Assembly: GCA_006538405.1 (NCBI GenBank)
Contig: BJKQ01000017.1
Span: 310,001 to 374,000, forward strand
DNA: 64,000 bases
Source of the DNA: Hansfordia pulvinata
Taxonomy: Eukaryota; Ascomycota; Sordariomycetes; Xylariales
Reading direction: 5' to 3'
The notes under the pieces are model-generated. The model was not told the DNA's origin. It was given only the letters and a program-made list of their open reading frames with translations, and ran no database searches. Of the stretch, positions 33,912-45,172 are shown piece after piece. The position numbers and the translations under genes were made by a program. Within the stretch, counting starts at the first letter, position 1. Each line of letters starts with the position of its first letter.

Positions 33912-35763
33912 TTACTTCCGCCGACCCCGGGCGCTGCTCTGCCGGCTCATGGCCGCGCCGCCCAGGCTGCTTTGCCGGCTCATCGGCACCGCCGCACCCG
34001 TCCGCGGAGACCCGTTGGCCAGCGCCGCGCCCACGCCGCCCTGCTGCAGCGCCGGCATCCCGCCTGCCGCCGCCGAGTCTTCCCGCAGCGCGCTGCTCGC
34101 AGGGACCCCGAGCGAGTCGCAGAGCTGCTCCACCGTTCCGCGCGGCCCCGGGACCAGCGCCACGTACTTGCTGCTGGAGGACCGACTGCCCGGGTGGTGG
34201 TGGGGCAGAACGTTCTCCAGCAGGCGGCGGCCCCCGCTGTCCTGCTCCAGGTTGGTGCCCACGCCGTGCTGCTTCTGGTAGTATTTGTACGTGTTCATGA
34301 TCTGTATATCCGTCGCGGCGTCGTCCAAGGGCAGCGCCGCCGGCGTGTTGGTGTCCGACTTGACGTAGGCCTTGGAGTATTGCGAGTGGATGAGCGGCGG
34401 CATCTTGGGCTCCTGCACTGACATACGGTCCAGGTTGGATGGCAGCTCAAAGTTGACCAGACCCTCAAGCCCCAAGATCTTATCTTCGACATTCTGCGTG
34501 TTCTGCCCGCGCGTGCTGCGAGTGGCGTGTGACGGCTGGCGCTCCATGGCTGAAGAGCTGGGGGCTTCGTGCGCATCGTCGTCGTCCTTGGTGCTGCCGT
34601 TGTGGTCGCCGTTGGTGGCTGGGTCGCTCTCGTCGGGGATGGTAGAATGTCGCCGTTTTGGTCGCGGCGTGTCAGCAGGTGCTTGTGGGCAGCGAGAGCG
34701 GCGGTGTTGTAGGTCATGGACAGTTCGCGGTCGGTGAAGAGCTTGTCGATGCTGTAGACAGGGCCCGTGTCCTTGCGCAGGCCGCGCAGGCGGTCGCTGT
34801 GCCACAGAGGGGTGGTGCCGCCTGCGTCCAGCTTGGGACGGGCGGGGGCTGGAGAGCCCTCGTCGTCGTTCAGACCATTGGCGCCGTTGGCGGCGTTGCG
34901 CTTGCGCTTCTTGTTGTTGTCGGCGGCGAATCCGGGCAGGTCGTCCACATCGCGGCGCTGCCGGGTGTTGCGCTTGCCGTGGTTGCCGCCGGGGCTGGCC
35001 GGGTTGGTCAGGGTGAACTGATTCGGGTGGAGGAGGTGAGCGGAGCTGTCGGAAATTTCAAGGGCCTCCTTCTCGCGCGTGATACGGAGGCGCTTGGACT
35101 GGATCGAGTTCATCAGGCGGTCTCGCAGGGTGTTGGAGAGGGCTTTGTGTTCGCGCTTGGCCACCTCGACTCGGTAGGCGTAATTGTTGCGATGATCTTG
35201 CATCTTGCGTTCGTACTCGTACTGCGCAGAGTCAGTTAGCATGGCGTTGGGAGTGCGGGATGGATGGCGAGCGGGCACGGTACCTTCTGGGAAGTCATGT
35301 TGTAGTCGCGGTGCTCGACGGCATCATGGATCTCGTCGGTCCAGTCGTGAAAGCTGGGGCCGGCCAGCTCGAGCAGCGAGCGGGCAGGGTGCGAGGCAGC
35401 GGTGGCCGAGCTGGGCAAAGAGGACTCCCGCTCTCGCTCGCGGTCGCGCAACTGGGGCCCGAGGGCATCGATCTCCTCGAGGGGCCGGTCGGCGTAAGGA
35501 TCGACGCGGCCGACGAGGGTGACATCGACCTGCATCTTGTGAAGTTCCTCGCGGTACTGGCGGTCGCGATCGCGGCTGTACTCGGCGGCCAGCGCCGCCA
35601 GGCGGTCGTTGACATTCTGGAACTTCTTGTCGCGCTTGGTCTGGGCGGGCGGAGAGGCGTTACGCTGGCGCGCAGGTTTGGCGTTGTTGCCGGAGCCATT
35701 GGTTGCTGACGTGGACGCCGCCGCGGCAAGGGCCGACGACTGGGCCGAGTCGGCAGCGGCCAT
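33912..35763 (-). CDS. Sds3/Dep1-like subunit of an Rpd3-type histone deacetylase complex, with a one-base frame break
   Basis: Two exons on the minus strand: 35763-35284 and 35221-33912. The 62-nt intron has donor GTACCG, branch GCTAAC and acceptor GCGCAG. The N-terminal part contains a charged coiled-coil block (KFQNVNDRLAALAAEYSRDRD, then REELHKMQVDVTLVGRVDPYADRPLEEI) and continues after the intron with YEYERKMQDHRNNYAYRVEVAK, EHKALSNTLRDRLMNSIQSK and REKEALEISDSSAHLLHPNQF. These match the Sds3-like family, scaffold subunits of Sin3/Rpd3 deacetylase complexes in the nucleus. A later YSIDKLFTDRELSMTYN block is also typical. The frame changes at the GGGG run 34635-34638 (plus strand). With one base added, the total is 1791 nt, 596 aa, and the second frame (ESDPATNGDHNGS..., ending in SRQSSARGRRK) follows directly. 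The whole coding length lacks exactly one base. Assignment to Sds3 versus Dep1 is not certain. Confidence 0.72.
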
Positions 35764-37369
35764 GACGAGAGGGCTTTCTCGATATGTGTATGTGCTGGTT
35801 GGTGCTCGCAGGCGCAAGGCGACCGAGGATGCCTTGACAGGCAGAGACTAGTCGAGGGTGGGAGCTGAAGGTGCAGTCTCTGTGGTGTTGAGCCAGGCGC
35901 GGCGGATGTGGGTGTACGTGTGGCTTGCTCGCATGTGCGCTTGGTGTTGTTCGCGGCGGGGTTGATCGGGAATGTGATCCCAGAATACTATGTGGCAGTC
36001 GGCAGAGCGAGGTAGTAAGAGGTGCTCGGTCGACCTTGTCGAGGACTGGGAGACGTCGTGCGAACGAGGTGGGAGTCCAAGATGGGCTGGCACCGAAGAT
36101 AATTGGCAGTCGAGAGGTTTTGGGGTGCGTGGTGTTGGGAGGAGCGAGTCGAAACGGCAAGGCACTCGGGAAATAGTAACAAAGATGTTGCTCGACTGGC
36201 TCTTTCGGGCAGACGAAGGGATCGCCAGTTGTCGCGGACAGGCTTCTGAGTAGAGGAGAAGAGGAAGCCGGAGTGGGCGAACTGGTGTGAGGGTCGGATG
36301 AGGAAATGCTGTTCAAGGTCTACTACCACCAAGCGAAAGGCCGGACGCCAGGTGCAAGGCCTGAATTAGGATCGAATAATGCGGCCGGGCTGGCGCTGAA
36401 GCGAACCTTGGCGGCAGTAACCCGTCGCTCCAGGGCTGCCGACGCGCAGCGAGCTGACGCTGCTCGTGCACCACACAGCCCGCCTACTCCCTGTAGACGG
36501 CTCAGACAGGGCAAAGTGCCGCCCTGAAGACTGTCCCTGCCAGGGCTCGAGCTGTTCCCCCAGGCGGTAAGCGCTACTCCTGTCGTGCGTGGACCTGACA
36601 TCAGGAGCACGCAGCCCGTCTGCACTCGTACCTCCTTCGGTACATGTCCAGTATCCACTACTGGACAAGGTACTCGTGGTCTCGTAGGTTAGGTACATGT
36701 AGTCACAGGCCTTGCCGGGCGGCACGAGGTACTGCACTGGCCCTCTCGTACTCTCGTCCACAACAATCCAAGTCTGGCTTACAACCCGCCTCGTGATTGG
36801 CTATCGCCTGTCCATTCCGGACATGGCTTTTAGGTGGGAAACCCTGCCAGCAACCCCGCCCCGTCTCCATCCTGGCCATGCTTCGTCACTCATCCTTTAG
36901 AATACTCTTTGCCCGGGCAGACAAATGAACGTGATTTGATCTCTTTTGTACATCCCACTTTGTCACTTGAAGCGTTTCTACGCACATGAAATCAAGCAGA
37001 GATAGGCGATACACTCCCATGCCTACGACCTCTGAGGCGAATGCATGTCTACTGCCCACTTCTTGCACCACCGTCAGCGTCAAAACCAGTGTATTTCGTA
37101 CCTAGCAATAAGCTATTCTCAATTATCGTACTGGAGATGTCGTCCCTCTTGGGGAAAAAGTCGCTCTGGTGCCCCCTCTTCCTTAGTTCGTGCTCTGCAC
37201 CTGTATGATCCTGTTGCGCAAATCAAGTTCTGCAGTCCTATACGTCCAGCGGAATCCCCGGGCCCTAAATACCCGAAGGCCGCTCTCCGTCTCATCCCGG
37301 TCACAGACTGAGAGGTAGAACCCTACCAGGCGCTTCCACGTCCGCCGTCCGCTCTGCATACCCATTCCA
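35764..37369. other. Intergenic region
   Basis: About 1.6 kb with the promoter of the Sds3-like gene and the 3' UTR of the PARP-E2 gene. Minus-strand ORFs near 35848-36332 are Ser/Pro/His-rich and look like leader sequence, not protein. Nothing else recognised. Confidence 0.5.
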
Positions 37370-40300
37370 TCACGATGCCCCCTGTATCTGGGACATGCTC
37401 GCTGGGACTCGCCAACCGTGCGTCGTCGCTGCCCGTCGAAAGGCACTGAATGCTTCCGAAGCCCCGTACTGATTCGTCGTTATCGGTCCTTGCATCGGCA
37501 TGAGCCGCGCCGGCCTGGGCTCCTCTGAACACATGGCCGCGCGGACTTGCACAATCACACTCTCCAGGCTGTTGGCCGGCGACCATCCATTACTCGTGAG
37601 CAGCTCCATGCACATGGCGCCCCCAGCCGTGACGTGCCCGCCACCGCCGTTCAGAAAGGGCAAAAATCTCGGCCGGACCACTCGGACAAATGGGGGCGTC
37701 AAAGGGAAATCGCCGCCAAACCGCATCTCCAGCACAATGCTCGTCATCTTGGCCGATTTCATGTCCTGCGCCAGCGGCAACCTCTCGTCAAAGGAGTGCA
37801 GCTCGACGATCCACTGGTACATGTTGTCAACCCTGTCAAAGTCGATGTACCAGCCCAGCTCGTGCGCCGGTGTCTTCTCCTGCACATGCCTCAGCTTCTT
37901 CATTTCCACCCCGAGAGCCCGGCTTGCAATACTTGTCGAATAACCCGGGACGCCGAGCTGTGGCAACGTTGAAAAGTCCAAGGTTCCTGGTCGAAAGTCT
38001 GTCAGGTTCTCCACCGGCTTCTGCACTGGACGTGGCTCTCGGCGAAGTCGCAAGAATTTCTTGTCTTCTCCGTCTTCGTCTTCATTACCACTGTCTGGCT
38101 GGTGTCCTCGAGCCGCGAGCAAAGAATGCGAGGAAGAGAAAGGCCCAGTCTGCCCTTGTGGAGTCGCAGTCGGAATCGCGTCTCGAGGAACCCTCATTTC
38201 CCCATTTTGAGGTCCTAGCACCTTGTATTGCTGGTCTTGAATATATAACGCGGTTTGCGGGACAGCTGCAGTATCGCTCTTCATCGCGATTCTCGGTGCC
38301 ACCAAGAGATAGCGGCACTGAATCCACTCAGTCTGTTGAACAACGTAGTGCGGCGTTGCTCTGAGGAATTGCTCCGGAGCGTTGACAACCTCGACCAGAC
38401 TGATTGCACTGGATACCTGCAGCGCTGATCTCGGCCAAAGTAGGATGCCGGGTCCAACATAGTTGATCTGCTGTCTGGAATAAGTGACACTGTAATCAAA
38501 TTGCTGGCTGAGATAGACCCCATCTCCGTAAGCTCGTGCATGTAGACGATCATCGAAGTTGAGCCCTGTTCGTATGATGCTGTGCCAGTTCGGAAGGGGG
38601 CTTCCATGCCAGGCTAGAATGGTGCGGGCCGGCTTTTGCACAGCTTCGCAGGCGGCCCGGAAAAGGGCGTCTCGCTCGGGCGAGCCCTGTGCGAATCTGA
38701 ATTGCAGCCAGCCACTCACGCCAGAGAGCTTCTTAGATTCTCGGGAGAAGGAGCCAGCAAACGACGATCGTCTTGTCGCATCTTGCCATGGTGCATCGTC
38801 CAGTTGCACAATCCAAGAACGGTTGGACGCAACAATCCATCGCAGCAAGCTCAGCGCAGCGGGAGTCATGTTAGGCCAGCCATGCAGACGCGCGCCAGGA
38901 TTTGACAGAAGGTGATTCCTCATGTCTTCGACCGTCGGAATATTGACCATGAGCAGCCTAAGCATGCGGACTCTGTCGCATTCGGGAACGTCATCCAAGT
39001 CTCGGTTGTGCAAGGCCACCCAAGCGACCTGGTCAGACCGACCGGATGATGCTGCTTCACTCTCATACTGCAAGGTATAGTCCGGCTCAAGGACTCGTGA
39101 CATTATCGCTAGCTGGAAGGTAGCAGAGTCGCCAAGTTGGCCTGCGACTCTGGCCTGATGCAAGATGGCTGTACTGGATGTGACACCCGCGTCATATTCA
39201 TATGTGGCGACGGTGATGCACTGCCCCTTGTAAAAACGACGCCTGTTTGCTGGCGAGGATAATGTCAAGGTATTAAATTTCCAGGAGAGAGTCGCCTTGA
39301 TAGGATCAGGAAAGTAAAAAGACCCCACGTTTCCGGATGGAGGGGATTCCGCCTTTTGAGATAGCCCGACTGTCGTCATGCTGGGGACTTGCAATCCTAG
39401 ACCGAGGGGGAGCTCTTTGATCCTGTCTCCCGAGCCTGCGCTGAGGGCAGCCCAGCAGAAGCTGATTAGAAGGTCGACGACGTAGGGCTGGGCAATAATC
39501 TCGTGCTCGATACTGGGGCCGAATCCGAGACGCATGTACTTGTATAGGCACAAGGGATTTGCGCAGACATAAGGTTTGACGAGACCATGGTTGCCGGGCT
39601 GCAGTTCGTGGCATATGAGGCAGTACTTGGTGCAGTTGATGAAGTAGCGAAAAGCAAACTGTGCGGCGACGAGAGGGAAAGAGTGGCTTTCGCATTTGTC
39701 GAACAGATGGTCCCTGGCGACGAACGCAGGCAGATTCTTCTCATGATGACGATCCGAAGCGAAAGCTTTGGCTGCATCCAAACCATCTTCTGGGCTTTTC
39801 CCCATGGCAACGTTGTTCTGCATTCTCATAATGACGGCGTGATTATCTTCCCAAGTGCCCCCAACTGATCTGTGCATCCTGAGGAGCGGGACAAACTCGC
39901 AGTCAAGTAGATCATCAATGGAGCTGTCGACTACGAGAGTTTTGAGCTTGTGCTCGCGCGAATTCCCGGCATTGGTCGTGGGAACCTTGGCGGGGTCCTC
40001 TTTGTGGGCAAATGCGGCTTGTGCTTGCCGCGGTGTCGGCTTGTACTTGGCGCACCCCCGAAGCACAAAATCGATGCCGCTTGCTTGGGACGGGGATTCG
40101 AGTATCTGATCGAGGTTGCGGTAATCGATGCAGCTGTACTTATATCTGATGAGAAGTACAATGAACTCTGAGGGCTCGAGGTTCCAGGCTTCTCTGGATT
40201 GGCTGGAGAGGCAAAGCTTGTCCACGCGCGCCGAAGCGGAAATGATGAAAGTTGAAGAGCCCGAGCCGGGATGGGTGACAATACCCGGCTTGAAGCCCGC

Positions 40301-40843
40301 CTGACGAACTCTGTGAAGATCGCGACGTATGTTCTCGAGGACTTGAGGAGGAAACTGGAGTTGTTGACCCGGGGGGGCATCCGAGGCAACAAGGCCAAAA
40401 GCGTCGACCTCCTCGTCGCCGCAGTTAAAGGTGGGTTCCTCGTCACTGTCGCTGCTGAGCATGTCGCCGTCGCTGTCGCCGTACTGGGGCAGGTCGTCGT
40501 CGCTGTCGTATATGACGATGGCGGAGCGAGGGTCTAAACTGAAGCTGAGTCTTTCGGCCAAATCGCGCAGCATTTCGATGTGACCCATGCCGTCCGATTT
40601 GAGAACTGTCTCCTCTAACTGGGAGGCGAAGGAAGCAGGAACGTCGGTGTCGGTGTAGGCAACGTAGCTCTCGCCAAGGCAGGTGACGCGAATGTTGACT
40701 ATATTGGATGGCTGGAGCCTCTCGTGGGTGAAGACAAGAGTTATGTCTTCATCGTCGAGGCGAAGCCCGGAGACGTGAGGGATGGTCCCGTTGCCGACAT
40801 CCTTCAGCAGAGCCTGCAGGCGGCTGCGAGACGTCGGGGCCAT
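37370..40843 (-). CDS. PARP-like ADP-ribosyltransferase fused to a UBE2Q-type ubiquitin-conjugating (E2) domain
   Basis: An intronless 1157-aa protein with two enzyme modules. Residues ~1-400 are family-specific, with an acidic patch near 110-150. A likely zinc-binding segment near 405-445 has CLIC (C-x2-C) and CANPLC (C-x4-C) spacing, as in PARP6/8-like proteins. The PARP catalytic domain spans about 730-860: AWHGSPLPNWHSIIRTGL supplies NAD-binding His746, and YGDGVYLSQQ supplies Tyr777. The third triad position, in TPHYVVQQTEW, appears to be His832 rather than Glu, so mono- rather than poly-ADP-ribosylation is expected. The C-terminus (about 1000-1157) is a UBC fold of UBE2Q type: it lacks the HPN tripeptide and has GGAMCMELLTSNGWSP, with Cys1078 as the thioester cysteine, and SLESVIVQVRAAM after it. 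Start Met 40843 begins the continuous conserved N-terminus. Fungal PARPs with C-terminal UBC domains are known; substrates are not. Confidence 0.87.
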   Translation of the reverse strand: MAPTSRSRLQALLKDVGNGTIPHVSGLRLDDEDITLVFTHERLQPSNIVNIRVTCLGESYVAYTDTDVPASFASQLEETVLKSDGMGHIEMLRDLAERLSFSLDPRSAIVIYDSDDDLPQYGDSDGDMLSSDSDEEPTFNCGDEEVDAFGLVASDAPPGQQLQFPPQVLENIRRDLHRVRQAGFKPGIVTHPGSGSSTFIISASARVDKLCLSSQSREAWNLEPSEFIVLLIRYKYSCIDYRNLDQILESPSQASGIDFVLRGCAKYKPTPRQAQAAFAHKEDPAKVPTTNAGNSREHKLKTLVVDSSIDDLLDCEFVPLLRMHRSVGGTWEDNHAVIMRMQNNVAMGKSPEDGLDAAKAFASDRHHEKNLPAFVARDHLFDKCESHSFPLVAAQFAFRYFINCTKYCLICHELQPGNHGLVKPYVCANPLCLYKYMRLGFGPSIEHEIIAQPYVVDLLISFCWAALSAGSGDRIKELPLGLGLQVPSMTTVGLSQKAESPPSGNVGSFYFPDPIKATLSWKFNTLTLSSPANRRRFYKGQCITVATYEYDAGVTSSTAILHQARVAGQLGDSATFQLAIMSRVLEPDYTLQYESEAASSGRSDQVAWVALHNRDLDDVPECDRVRMLRLLMVNIPTVEDMRNHLLSNPGARLHGWPNMTPAALSLLRWIVASNRSWIVQLDDAPWQDATRRSSFAGSFSRESKKLSGVSGWLQFRFAQGSPERDALFRAACEAVQKPARTILAWHGSPLPNWHSIIRTGLNFDDRLHARAYGDGVYLSQQFDYSVTYSRQQINYVGPGILLWPRSALQVSSAISLVEVVNAPEQFLRATPHYVVQQTEWIQCRYLLVAPRIAMKSDTAAVPQTALYIQDQQYKVLGPQNGEMRVPRDAIPTATPQGQTGPFSSSHSLLAARGHQPDSGNEDEDGEDKKFLRLRREPRPVQKPVENLTDFRPGTLDFSTLPQLGVPGYSTSIASRALGVEMKKLRHVQEKTPAHELGWYIDFDRVDNMYQWIVELHSFDERLPLAQDMKSAKMTSIVLEMRFGGDFPLTPPFVRVVRPRFLPFLNGGGGHVTAGGAMCMELLTSNGWSPANSLESVIVQVRAAMCSEEPRPARLMPMQGPITTNQYGASEAFSAFRRAATTHGWRVPASMSQIQGAS

Positions 40844-42430
40844 GGTCTGGAGGACGGTGGGTGACGGAGAGGGGTCAGGAGATGCCGAGTGGTGGGCAAG
40901 ACGAGCTGAGCATGATCAGCCAGCAGACCTCATGGGACGGTGCGGTCTGAATGACGGGCGCAGATGCAGGGTGGCGTATCAGTGTGCGAGTGTTGTCGTG
41001 GATGAGAGGACCGTGGCGGAGGGATCAAGAGGATATGTGATCTGACGTGGATGGGGGAAGTGGGTGAGAGGGTGAGAGGGAGGTTGGATGGAACGGGGAA
41101 TGGAATGGTGGCTGAGAGGGTGAAGGAAGGGTACAGGAGGGAAATAGAGACAGAAATGAGGCCCAGTAGGTTGCGATCGGATGCTGGGGGACTTCAAGGC
41201 CTCCAGTCTTCTCTGATGAGGCAGGTGCGGATGCTGGAATGCAAAATGAGGCTGGAAGGCGCTGCCCGACGAAACCCTGGCCCCGCGGCTGCAGTGGATG
41301 CAGTGGATGCAGTGCAGGGCAGTGTAGTGCAGTGGGTTAAGACGTGGCAAGGCTGAGGCCACGGAGGGTGTTGGCAGAGCCTCAAAACGTGGAACTTAAG
41401 GTGACGACTGGTAAACAAAGCTAATGTAATGCCGCAGCTTCGATTGACTGCAAGGCTGTCGCATTGCTTACTCAAAACATGCATTGCCTCTCATTCAATA
41501 TTCAGTGGGCTGAACAGGTGGTGTCTTGGTGCCATGGGGAGAGTCCATGCTCGGAACTCGCCCGAGTCTCTTTAACATTTGTTTGTCAATACACTATGCA
41601 TGCACCGAAGCAGTTAAGCTCTTATGAGAACAACCAGGCCGAGGGCTGTCTGCATCTGCTGTTAGTCGAGAGAGCAATCAAGACTTGCGGTGTAAGTCAT
41701 TCACCGCTGGACTCGGAAGGCTTCATTCATCGAACTGCATACTGGGCCGTCTCTGCCCCTGCTATTCTTTCGATTGTTGTCTCATTAAAAAGACACGGAT
41801 ATCGTTAATTGCATGCACTCTTGCAGGTACGATCCCAACAATCTATGTATATAGGACCTCGGGTATGCGGCAAGGCGGAGTATGTACCCTACGCGTTTGC
41901 TCGCGACGAGCTCGATGCCCGGGCCACTCAGAAGTCCAAAGTATCTGGGCTGTCCTCAGGTTCGCTTCTCAATGCATGTCATCCGCTCGAACGAGTTACT
42001 ATATTTTTCTCCGTTTAGTGAATGAATCTCGTCCGGCTTCTCCGAGTCAATGGTTCAGCACTGGCAAAGCGTCTCCGGATGCTCTCGGTAATCGTGAGCT
42101 TCAAAATGGCATCTTCCGAATGTTTGACTGCGACGATGTCTTTCGACTTGAACCCCCTCAGATAAGGCTCAGAGTCATAAGGGTGGAAGTCTGGGAGTTA
42201 TCGAGAGCGAATAAAATCTGATCGACACTGCATAGAACGAGGGCCTCCGTGCCGAGTGGCCGCGATGGGCCGCCAGCTCCAGTACACACCAGGAATCTAC
42301 ACGAAGATTGTGAATGCAAGACCCTGGCGAGACCCTGTCAACAGCGTTTGACTTCAGCCCTCTCTCATTCAATAGGGCTTCAGCAGAACGGAACACGGGT
42401 TCACCAAGCCGGGGACCGCAGTCGAGGGGT

Positions 42431-42480
42431 GTAGTACCTCAAGGGTTCCCGCAGCGTAGTACCTCAAGGGTCCACGCAGC
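42431..42480. repeat. 25-nt tandem duplication
   Basis: Two adjacent 25-nt units beginning GTAGTACCTCAAGGGT and ending GCAGC, differing only in a short internal stretch. Seen directly. Confidence 0.9.
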
Positions 42481-44198
42481 CAGGGCAGGCCTTCCAGCGA
42501 CGAATCGACGCCCAAGCCGGCGGCGGCGAGTGCCGTGGCTCCAGCAAACGACGTTGGCGAACAGCTTCCGCACTCATTCGACGTGCTCGGTGAGAGGAGT
42601 CAACGATGGATCATGTGAAAGAAGAACGCACTTCACTTGGGTGAAACGAGAACAAATCGAGGCCACACGGCAGGAAACTGGCCGCGCCGGCCGTCGCCTG
42701 AGCTCTATTGCAGCGGTTTTGTCTCTTCGCTCGCAACCACTTTGGCTTCTCTGGCCTGCGCCCGTGCGGCTGTGACGTTGAATGCGCGATCTGATGCTTT
42801 GATTGGGCCTAATGAACCACTCCCTATTCTCAACAATACTAGCACGACTCTGATGAGCCCTTTTGATTTTTTAAGGGTGTTTTTATAGGGCGCCGGCTGT
42901 TGCCATATCGCCATCCACATCTGCATCAGATCATATTCCGGACTATCCACTACCCATACTCTGGCTGTTCGTTACATGGGTCTATCAGCTTGCATTTGCC
43001 CTTATGAGCCGTGGAGTCGGCTCCCGACCACCCTAGCTACCAGCTACAGAGTAGTACGCAAGGTGGTAAGGTAGCTATCGATCTATAGAAGGTGCTGTGA
43101 TGGACTGTGTCAATCGTTGACGTCTCCTCAGGGCATGGCTGCGATTGGTGGTCCATAAACCTTACTTGGAGGGATGGAAAAGCCATGGAAGACGACCCAT
43201 CAGTCGTCCGATTCTCATGCAGTTGCGCGTTTCCATGACGATACTTCCATTGTCTGCATAGTTGCAAGATCTCTGACACCTCGATTCAACCGAGATTGAC
43301 TGCCGACTGAAGGGGCCAGAAAGACGACAGCACCGGTGTGGCGTCTGTTGCGAGAACGGAGACGAAAGGGCGTCCATGGGGGCAGTCCGTGTGGAGCAAG
43401 GGCGCGCGGTGCAGCGGCTTCCAGCGGCTTCAGCGCCGTTGTCGGCGGTCGTTTTGTGTTCCATGGATGGGTTTGGCAGCCGAGTGGCGTTTAGTAACGG
43501 CCGCCCTGGAGAGCCGTTGAACGCCCGGGAGCGGGTGCAGTCGGGTACCTTGGACACAGGTACCTATGGTGGGAAGACAGAGAGGGGTGGGACTCGTACA
43601 TATAGGTACATGTAGCAGCAGCGTCAATGATGAGGCAATCGTCATCCATGGATGGTCATACCTCGATCGGCAATCTACGCGGTCAAGCAACGGCCAGATG
43701 GAGAGATAGATGGAAGGGGCTGTCTACAGTGCACCGGGTGATTGCAGACCGCCGTCTGCTCTGCACTCGTACAAGGATGCGTGTGTGTGAGTGCTGTTGG
43801 GCGTTGGCTCTGGATACCAGGTTAGGTAGTAATAAGTACCCGGAGGCAAACAGAGGGACCAAGGCACACATAGATTGTCGCCGTGTTGCGTCCGACTGGC
43901 CAGCCAGCCCATTTCAGGGTCCTACTCGTACATGGCGTGGCGTTCGTGATCATCGTGACACAGACACACACGCACGCATGGATACCACATACACACGTGG
44001 CAGGCTCACTGAACGTACGAGTAGATACGGCCCAAGTTCCAGACCCTCCACTCGTAGCTCAAGCCCTTTGGGAGGTACATGGATGTACTCGTAGGTAGGT
44101 TACGTAAGGTACTTACCTACCTAGTAGGCGGGTGTCGGCTGGAGAGAAAGGCCCGGATCCCATCCCGTGCCGTCGATACCCTGACGATCCATCTTCGA

Positions 44199-44199
44199 G

Positions 44200-44238
<39 letters not shown>
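44199..44238. repeat. (GAC)n trinucleotide microsatellite
   Basis: About 13 GAC units in noncoding DNA. Confidence 0.93.
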
Positions 44239-44916
44239 AGCGGACAGGCAGACACGGGCACTAGACTAGCTGTCTGCAGGCGCCGGCGGCAGACGTAGGG
44301 AGAGGGAACACGTCCTGTTCCGAGAACGGTGAGGGGTGCGAGACGGGAGCGTGGTGTGGTGTGTAATCAATTGGTAGTGGAGGTAGGCTCACCACGACAC
44401 CGGGGGTGAGCAGACACAGACACGGCTGCACAAAGCCGACCCCGCCTCAGTGGCCCACGGCGGGCACACGGGCACGCGGCCACGCGGACACACGAGCGTA
44501 CGAGTACCTTGGGCACGTATAGTAGGTAGGGAGGTACGAGTGTGGCACGGGATGGCTTCCGCGAGCCGACCAACGGCGGTCTGTCGCCCGCCGCTCCACC
44601 TCCGCCTTTATACCAACTCCGGCTCCGGCGTCGTCCAGCCTCGTTTCGACGGGCCCGGCATCGCGAGATAGGAGCTGTCTGCCTGCCTGCCTGCCTGTCT
44701 GTCTGACCGTCTGACACTGAGCCGAGCTGAGCCGAGTCCCTTCATGTACGGTAGCTTCCAGACAGACAAACACAACCCCAGACAACAAGATATAATAAGC
44801 TGCCCGTTCTTTTTTTTTTGATTGGGGGCAGAGGAAGTTTGTGATTGCTTGACTGTTTGGGGCTACACCAGCGAGCGAACCAGCCATCCAACGACGAATC
44901 ACGGACTACATCGTAC

Positions 44917-44952
44917 CATCATCATCATCATCATCATCATCACCATCATCAT
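44917..44952. repeat. (ATC)n trinucleotide microsatellite
   Basis: About 12 ATC units, one changed to ACC, about 220 bp upstream of the FAD oxidase start codon, so probably in its promoter or leader. Confidence 0.9.
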
Positions 44953-45172
44953 TGTCGTCGTATTCGTCGTCGTCGCTACTATCCACCACCCAGCCACGCC
45001 CGTTCCCCCGCCCCTTTCAATTTAATTTTCTCTTTTTCCCTACCACCTCTTACTCTACCCAACTTCCGCACCGGCCAGCCTGCTTGCGGGAGGCAAAGCC
45101 CGTAAACGCGTAGAGCAGAAAGAGGACGGGGAAAAAGACACACACACACAGACACAGAGAGAAACAAGAAAC

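Larger units (their letters stand above)
40844..45172. other. Long intergenic region without recognisable genes
   Basis: About 4.3 kb. ORFs are short and unlike any family. It contains a 25-nt tandem duplication at 42431-42480, a (GAC)n tract at 44199-44238, an (ATC)n tract at 44917-44952 and a cluster of TACGAGTA/TACTCGTA words near 43922-44507. The first part should hold the promoter of the PARP-E2 gene and the last part that of the FAD oxidase. The stretch 41370-42900 is less GC-rich than its surroundings and might be a decayed element, but I find no coding or terminal-repeat trace. Confidence 0.5.
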
